From UBA2450 sp045226015 (GTDB lineage Bacteria; Bacillota_I; Bacilli_A; RFN20; CAG-826), in assembly GCA_045226015.1 (NCBI GenBank), contig JBGVBY010000003.1, positions 1 through 64,000 on the forward strand: DNA of 64,000 nucleotides. Reading direction: 5' to 3'. How positions within the stretch are numbered: the stretch's first letter is position 1; every line of letters starts with the position of its first letter. The notes under the pieces are model-generated. The model saw only the letters and a program-made list of their open reading frames with translations. It had not been told where the DNA came from and did no database searches. The position numbers and the translations under genes are program-made. Of the stretch, positions 60,124 through 64,000 are shown in pieces.

Positions 60124-60148
60124 GACCCTTTGGGTCTTTTTCTTTTTC
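60122..60148 (+). terminator. Rho-independent terminator after dnaJ
   Basis: AAGACCC-TTT-GGGTCTT then TTTCTTTTT. Similar in sequence to the greA terminator at 40856. Confidence 0.9.
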
Positions 60149-60173
60149 ATGAAAAAAAGTTTAAATTTCTAAC

Positions 60174-60213
60174 CAAAAAAATCGCATTTTCTTCCTATTT
60201 AAATAGTGAGGGG
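60174..60213 (+). promoter_or_regulatory. Copy of the comEA upstream motif before the C39 gene
   Basis: CAAAAAAATCG (60174-60184), 9 nt, CCTATT (60194-60199), N, AAATA, N, TGAGG, N, G. The TGAGG here is 31 nt from the start and is not the SD (which is AAAGGAG at about 60224), so conservation of this block is not explained by translation. Confidence 0.6.
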
Positions 60214-60237
60214 CAATTCCTCGAAAGGAGTAAGAAA

Positions 60238-61434
60238 ATGTATTTTATATCCCAGATTGGTAAGCAAGATTGCGCCTTCGCTTGCCTAAAGATGATGTTA
60301 GCGAATTATCATCACGACAAAAACTATATCTATCTCCCATGTGAGAACAAAAGTTATAGTTTTCAAGACCTTATCGACATAGGAAGTCAGTACAACATGA
60401 CTTTGCTAGGGGTGAAGATTGAATCACCTCAAGAACTCTATAAGTGTAAGAAATTCCCTATCGTTGTTACACTTAACAAGAAGAAAGGGCTTAAACACAG
60501 CGTGCTTCTATTATCCGCGAATGCAAAGTACGTGCGTATTTATGATCCTGAACTTGGAAAAAGAAAGATTAGCACCGAGCTGTTTTTAAGCGAATGGACA
60601 GGTAAAGCTTTAATCGTTAAAGAGATGACGAGAACAAAGTGTCCAGTTTCTTTTCCTGATTTCATTAACAAGAATGATAAAATCATTCTCCCTGTCACTC
60701 AACTTCTTAGTGGAATCAGCTTACTAATTGGAACATATTTTTTATCAGACTCATTTAAGATTTATCTTCCACTTATCTTTATGGTGCTCTTTGTGACTTT
60801 TGAAGTTCTATTTAGATGGTCACTCGTCAGTGCGATGAGAAGAATGGATGATATACTCAGTAGTTACACCTTCAATTTAGAAAAGGAGCAGTATGTTGAT
60901 TTATTTAAGGATATTGAAAAGTATCGTAAAATCGCTTTAACAATCACTCCAAACTTCATTTATTCCTGCATGATTACGATATTTGTAATTGTGGTTTTGA
61001 TGATTAATAGTCTTATCAACGTTATATTTGTGATGGTGCCTTTGATGTTGGCTTTTATTCAGGTCTTCCTATTCAATCCCTATTTCAATGAAAAGAAGCT
61101 TGTCATCGAAGAAAAAGAACAAGAAATTGCAGATGTTGAAAACGATTATCAATTCAAAATGAAGAGTAGTGAAGTTCATAACATTGCTTACAAGACCGCG
61201 CTTAATAGCAATGCATATTTCTATTTTGAAGTAGCGATGTTACTACTTTCCATTGTTTTAACAATGGTGGTCACTAAAACATTCAATATCACCTACGTCG
61301 TATTTTATTTATGTATCACTTTGTTCCTCAAGAGCAATTTCGCTAAGCTATTTGAATTACCAAGTCAAAGCGAAGAATACGATCACACACTCGCTAAACT
61401 CATCAATGTAATTAATACGCAAAATAACAATTGA
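60238..61434 (+). CDS. C39 peptidase fused to ABC-transporter membrane domain, without ATPase
   Basis: 398 aa from ATG 60238 (SD AAAGGAG; a longer reading from 60130 crosses the dnaJ terminator). N-terminal C39 peptidase (1 to about 135) with Q6, C12 (QDCAFACLKMM), H87 and D103 (YDPELG) as oxyanion Gln and Cys-His-Asp triad. Six hydrophobic segments follow (about 150-195, 235-285 and 330-375, in pairs). Bacteriocin/pheromone exporters of this type continue into an ATP-binding domain; here the protein stops. It may mature double-glycine leader peptides and need an ATPase from elsewhere. Shares an upstream motif with comEA. Sits where Bacillus has prmA and following genes. Confidence 0.8.
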   Translation: MYFISQIGKQDCAFACLKMMLANYHHDKNYIYLPCENKSYSFQDLIDIGSQYNMTLLGVKIESPQELYKCKKFPIVVTLNKKKGLKHSVLLLSANAKYVRIYDPELGKRKISTELFLSEWTGKALIVKEMTRTKCPVSFPDFINKNDKIILPVTQLLSGISLLIGTYFLSDSFKIYLPLIFMVLFVTFEVLFRWSLVSAMRRMDDILSSYTFNLEKEQYVDLFKDIEKYRKIALTITPNFIYSCMITIFVIVVLMINSLINVIFVMVPLMLAFIQVFLFNPYFNEKKLVIEEKEQEIADVENDYQFKMKSSEVHNIAYKTALNSNAYFYFEVAMLLLSIVLTMVVTKTFNITYVVFYLCITLFLKSNFAKLFELPSQSEEYDHTLAKLINVINTQNNN

Positions 61435-61459
61435 TAGATTATCACTCCTTATCTATGAT
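61431..61459 (+). promoter_or_regulatory. Promoter of the ybeY-cdd-era-recO operon
   Basis: TTGATA (61431-61436, overlapping the previous stop), 17-nt spacer, TATGAT (61454-61459). ATG 61472 follows 12 nt later without an SD. Confidence 0.7.
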
Positions 61460-61471
61460 AAACTACTATTG

Positions 61472-61927
61472 ATGGAATTAGATTTTGCCACTAAAAACAA
61501 AGAGTTTGAAAACTACGAAGAAGAATATTTGTCTTTGATGGATTTAACCACTAAAAAGTTAGGCATCAAGTGCGACATTATTGTTTCTGTCTCTTTAGTG
61601 GACAATCGTTACATTCATTGCATCAATAAGAAATATCGTCATATTGATCGTCCTACGGATGTGATTAGTTTCGCTTTCCTTGACGATAATCATCAATATG
61701 ATAAAATCTTATTCCACGAAGGTCAGGTTGTATTAGGTGATATTTATATATCCACCGAAAAAGCTATTGAACAAGCTAATGAATACGGACATTCGTTAAA
61801 AAGAGAAATGTGCTTCTTGTTCGTTCATGGTTTACTCCATTTATTGGGGTATGACCATATGAATGAAGAAGATGAAAAAATAATGTTTTCTCTTCAAGAA
61901 GAGATTTTAAAAGATAAAGGAGTGTAA
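61472..61927 (+). CDS. ybeY: Endoribonuclease YbeY
   Basis: 151 aa from ATG 61472 (a TTG one codon earlier is less likely). Metal-binding motif HGLLHLLGYDH at about 114-124 (three His), plus DRPTDVISFAF (about 56-66). RNase for 16S rRNA 3' maturation and ribosome quality control. The dgkA gene that usually follows is absent. Confidence 0.95.
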   Translation: MELDFATKNKEFENYEEEYLSLMDLTTKKLGIKCDIIVSVSLVDNRYIHCINKKYRHIDRPTDVISFAFLDDNHQYDKILFHEGQVVLGDIYISTEKAIEQANEYGHSLKREMCFLFVHGLLHLLGYDHMNEEDEKIMFSLQEEILKDKGV

Positions 61928-61930
61928 TCT

Positions 61931-62332
61931 ATGGACAAGAAAGAATTAATTGAGAAGGCAGTGGAAGCGAGAAAACTCTCATACTCACCATATAGCCATT
62001 TCGCTGTAGGAGCAGCAGTTCTTACTAAAGACGGAAAAGTGTTTTTAGGAGCAAATGTCGAAAACTCTTCATATCCATTATGCATGTGTGCAGAGAGAAA
62101 CGCTCTTTATCACGCCATGATGAATGGCTATAAGAAAGAAGATCTCTTAATGCTTGCATTAAGTGCTGATACAGACGGACCATGTTCTCCTTGTGGAGCA
62201 TGTCGCCAAGTCATTAGTGAACTATTCCCAAAAGATGGTGTCATTTTAATGACAAACTTAAAAGGTGCTGTTCAAGAAACAAACGTTGACGAATTATTAC
62301 CTTTCGCATTCAGTGAGGATGATTTGAAATAA
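61931..62332 (+). CDS. cdd: Cytidine deaminase
   Basis: 133 aa, tetrameric type. Zinc ligands in MCAERNAL (Cys about 53, catalytic Glu 55) and PCSPCGACRQV (Cys about 86, 89). Substrate-binding NVENSSYPLC. Deaminates cytidine/deoxycytidine to uridine forms, feeding the nucleoside phosphorylase. SD AAGGAG; TAATG overlap with era. Confidence 0.96.
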   Translation: MDKKELIEKAVEARKLSYSPYSHFAVGAAVLTKDGKVFLGANVENSSYPLCMCAERNALYHAMMNGYKKEDLLMLALSADTDGPCSPCGACRQVISELFPKDGVILMTNLKGAVQETNVDELLPFAFSEDDLK

Positions 62333-63222
62333 TGAAATCTGGCTTTGTTGCTATATTAGGCCATCCTAATGTTGGTAAATCAACAATCCTTAATGGGATC
62401 ATTAATAGAAAGATTTCTATTGTTACCGATAAAAGTCAAACAACACGAAACATAATTCGTGGAATATATCGTGGCAAAGATAGCCAAGTTATTTTCATTG
62501 ACACTCCTGGCATTCATAAACCACACGCAAAACTTGGAGTGGAAATGAATTCTATGGCTTATAGCAGTGCTCATGAAGCAGATATAAATATCTTAGCAGT
62601 GGATGCTTCTAGACCTTTTAGTGATTCCGACGAATTTCTTTTAGAACATCTCGACATTAAAAACTGTCCTTTAATCATTGTTTTTAATAAAATCGATCAA
62701 GCTCGACTCCCAGAAGTTGAAAAGCTTAAGGCAATCTATAAAGAAAAATTGCCAGAAAGCCACTTTATTGACACGGTAGCGAGCGAAAAGTTTAATTTAG
62801 AGGAATTAATCACCTTGGTAGAAAAACTCCTTCCAGAAGGCCCAGAATATTATCCTGGAATGGAAGTTACTGACAAAGACGAGATTTTCCAAATCAAAGA
62901 GATTATTCGTGAAAAAGTTTTAAAAACACTTAGAGATGAAGTTCCACATTCGATCGCAATCTATATGGATAACATCAAGTGGGAAGAAAACCCAATTCAT
63001 ATACACGCATCTATTATCGTTGAGAAGGATTCCCAAAAGGGAATTGTTATCGGCGCTGGTGGGAAACGAATTAAAGAAATCGGCTTAAAAGCGAGAAGAG
63101 ATATTGAAAAGTTACTAAATAAACACGTCTTCCTAGAACTATTTGTTAAGGTCCAAAGTGATTGGCGTAACAATGACACTCTATTAGAGACATACGGATA
63201 TAAAAACAAATCGAAAAACTAA
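62332..63222 (+). CDS. era: GTPase Era
   Basis: 296 aa. GHPNVGKSTILNGI (G1, 10-23), the TTRNIIRGI switch region, DTPGIHKP (G3), FNKIDQ (G4), and a C-terminal KH domain with VIGAGGKRIKEIG (about 238-250) that binds the 16S 3' end. Essential for 30S assembly. 2 nt before recO. Confidence 0.97.
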   Translation: MKSGFVAILGHPNVGKSTILNGIINRKISIVTDKSQTTRNIIRGIYRGKDSQVIFIDTPGIHKPHAKLGVEMNSMAYSSAHEADINILAVDASRPFSDSDEFLLEHLDIKNCPLIIVFNKIDQARLPEVEKLKAIYKEKLPESHFIDTVASEKFNLEELITLVEKLLPEGPEYYPGMEVTDKDEIFQIKEIIREKVLKTLRDEVPHSIAIYMDNIKWEENPIHIHASIIVEKDSQKGIVIGAGGKRIKEIGLKARRDIEKLLNKHVFLELFVKVQSDWRNNDTLLETYGYKNKSKN

Positions 63223-63224
63223 TA

Positions 63225-63941
63225 ATGAAAATAATCACATTATCCATGAGTCCTTATAAGGAAAAGGACGTAATTTATAACGCGATCAGTGAAACTGGTT
63301 ACGTTACTTTTAGAGCTAGAGGTGGCTTAGATAACAAATCTGCGTTTGTTTGGTTGAACAATGTTTTAACTATCGCAGATGTGGAATTAGTCGCAGATAA
63401 ACGCTCGAACTATTTATCGTTGAAAGAAGCAAAACCGATATCTTCATCACTTATCGGTAACACCGATTTCAATTATCTGGCATCAATTTCTGTGTTTGCT
63501 CAAATTGCAAAAAACATGTTTGAAGAAAGTGATGTCCATCAATTATTTTCTGATATCGAAATGGCGTTACAAGCATTAAAATTTGGTAAAGACCATCTAA
63601 TGGTCACTCTTATTTTCTTGGCTAGATGCACAAAGAAAGCGGGCGCAGAAATAAATGTTGATTGCTGCGTTCACTGTGGGGCAACAAGTGACATAGTCAA
63701 TCTTTCTTTTGAAGAAGGCGGTTTTGTCTGTAGAAGATGCGATAGTCCAGAAATTGAACATATCTTTAACGCATCACAAATGAAACTAGTGAGATATGTC
63801 TTTAAATCACCTAATTATTCATGCATTGGCAGCGAAGTCTTCAAAGAAGAAGACAAGAAATATGTCCTTAAATGCTTGAAACAATATGTCTACGATTCAG
63901 TTGGAGTTAATCTCAACTCCATTGATAATCTTGTTAAATAA
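63225..63941 (+). CDS. recO: DNA repair protein RecO
   Basis: 238 aa. N-terminal OB fold (1 to about 80), helical middle and a zinc-type Cys motif CCVHCG (about 144-149) with VCRRC (about 164-168). Loads RecA with RecR. Weak SD. No terminator is visible after the stop. Confidence 0.92.
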   Translation: MKIITLSMSPYKEKDVIYNAISETGYVTFRARGGLDNKSAFVWLNNVLTIADVELVADKRSNYLSLKEAKPISSSLIGNTDFNYLASISVFAQIAKNMFEESDVHQLFSDIEMALQALKFGKDHLMVTLIFLARCTKKAGAEINVDCCVHCGATSDIVNLSFEEGGFVCRRCDSPEIEHIFNASQMKLVRYVFKSPNYSCIGSEVFKEEDKKYVLKCLKQYVYDSVGVNLNSIDNLVK

Positions 63942-63974
63942 TATTTATTTTTAAAAAAGTACACTGATAATGTG

Positions 63975-64000
63975 TTGACAACTATATCGAAAGCCAATAT
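63975..64000 (+). promoter_or_regulatory. Promoter cut by the window end
   Basis: Consensus TTGACA (63975-63980); 17 nt later the window ends in TAT (63998-64000), the expected first bases of a -10. The promoted gene lies outside. Confidence 0.6.

Noticed and set aside
40856..60148. The similar greA and dnaJ terminators as signs of a duplicated segment carrying the shared motif
   Set aside because: The distance from terminator to motif differs (24 versus 36 nt) and the flanks do not align; GACCC hairpins are common terminators.
60130..60237. Longer N-terminus for the C39 protein
   Set aside because: It would run through the dnaJ terminator and the shared motif; the strong SD and C39 homology point to ATG 60238.
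1..64000. Insertion sequences, prophage, rRNA or tRNA genes
   Set aside because: No transposase, integrase, phage structural gene, rRNA or tRNA cloverleaf was seen on either strand.

Overview
The window is low-GC, gene-dense chromosome from a Bacillota (class Bacilli) bacterium. TGA is used as a stop (for example at 11099 and 19280), so this is the standard bacterial code and not the Mycoplasma code. Gene order is very close to the Bacillus core: rimP-nusA-ylxR-infB-rbfA-truB-ribF-rpsO-pnp, alaS-ruvX-yrzB, comEA-comEC-holA-rpsT-lepA-hemW-hrcA-grpE-dnaK-dnaJ, and ybeY-cdd-era-recO. The sporulation genes gpr and spoIIP, which sit beside lepA in Bacillus, are absent. Pullulanase, a flavodiiron/rubredoxin oxygen-defence cluster and oxygen-labile Fe-S enzymes point to a fermentative anaerobe, possibly a gut lineage near the Mollicutes (RF39/Erysipelotrichales-like). 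That placement is inference.

Layout. 1-8570 is accessory: a large glycan-binding-like surface protein, a protein made of six 16-residue KEYCG repeats, a secreted endonuclease I lipoprotein, a membrane protein, a HAD phosphatase, a Sel1-repeat protein, a membrane/LRR protein and a LicD phosphotransferase. 8574-17835 is the rimP-to-pnp translation/RNA block, with a structured leader before rimP and a candidate S15 autoregulatory leader. 17849-20873 is a three-gene FAD/Fe-S oxidoreductase operon related to anaerobic glycerol-3-phosphate dehydrogenase. 20950-28111 holds an RNase J homologue with a degenerate active site, FtsK, type I pullulanase and PlsC. 28112-32930 holds an RsmF-like methyltransferase, pyrimidine-nucleoside phosphorylase, Dtd, MnmA and a GNAT. 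33018-35492 is flavodoxin, a three-domain flavodiiron protein and rubredoxin. 35549-39091 is a T-box-controlled alaS operon. 39088-40250 is a split chromate transporter. 40364-44483 holds greA, comEA-comEC and holA. 44490-50682 holds rpsT, an acyl-activating ligase fused to an acyl carrier domain, a phosphoesterase, fmt and a nuclease-helicase. 50709-60123 holds lepA, a Fic-fold protein without the catalytic motif, hemW and the CIRCE-controlled heat-shock operon. 60238-63941 holds a C39 peptidase/ABC-membrane protein without an ATPase, then ybeY-cdd-era-recO.

Two genome-scale signals stand out. First, many first genes of transcription units have a clear -10 box only 6-12 nt before the start codon and no Shine-Dalgarno, so leaderless mRNAs look common. 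Genes inside operons instead use SD sites or 1-nt TAATG overlaps. Second, comEA-comEC and the C39 protein share a 40-bp upstream motif (31 of 40 positions identical, same internal spacing). This suggests a shared competence-type regulon that includes an unusual peptidase-transporter. That C39 protein with its shared promoter, the Fic-fold protein and the KEYCG-repeat protein are the best candidates for undescribed biology.
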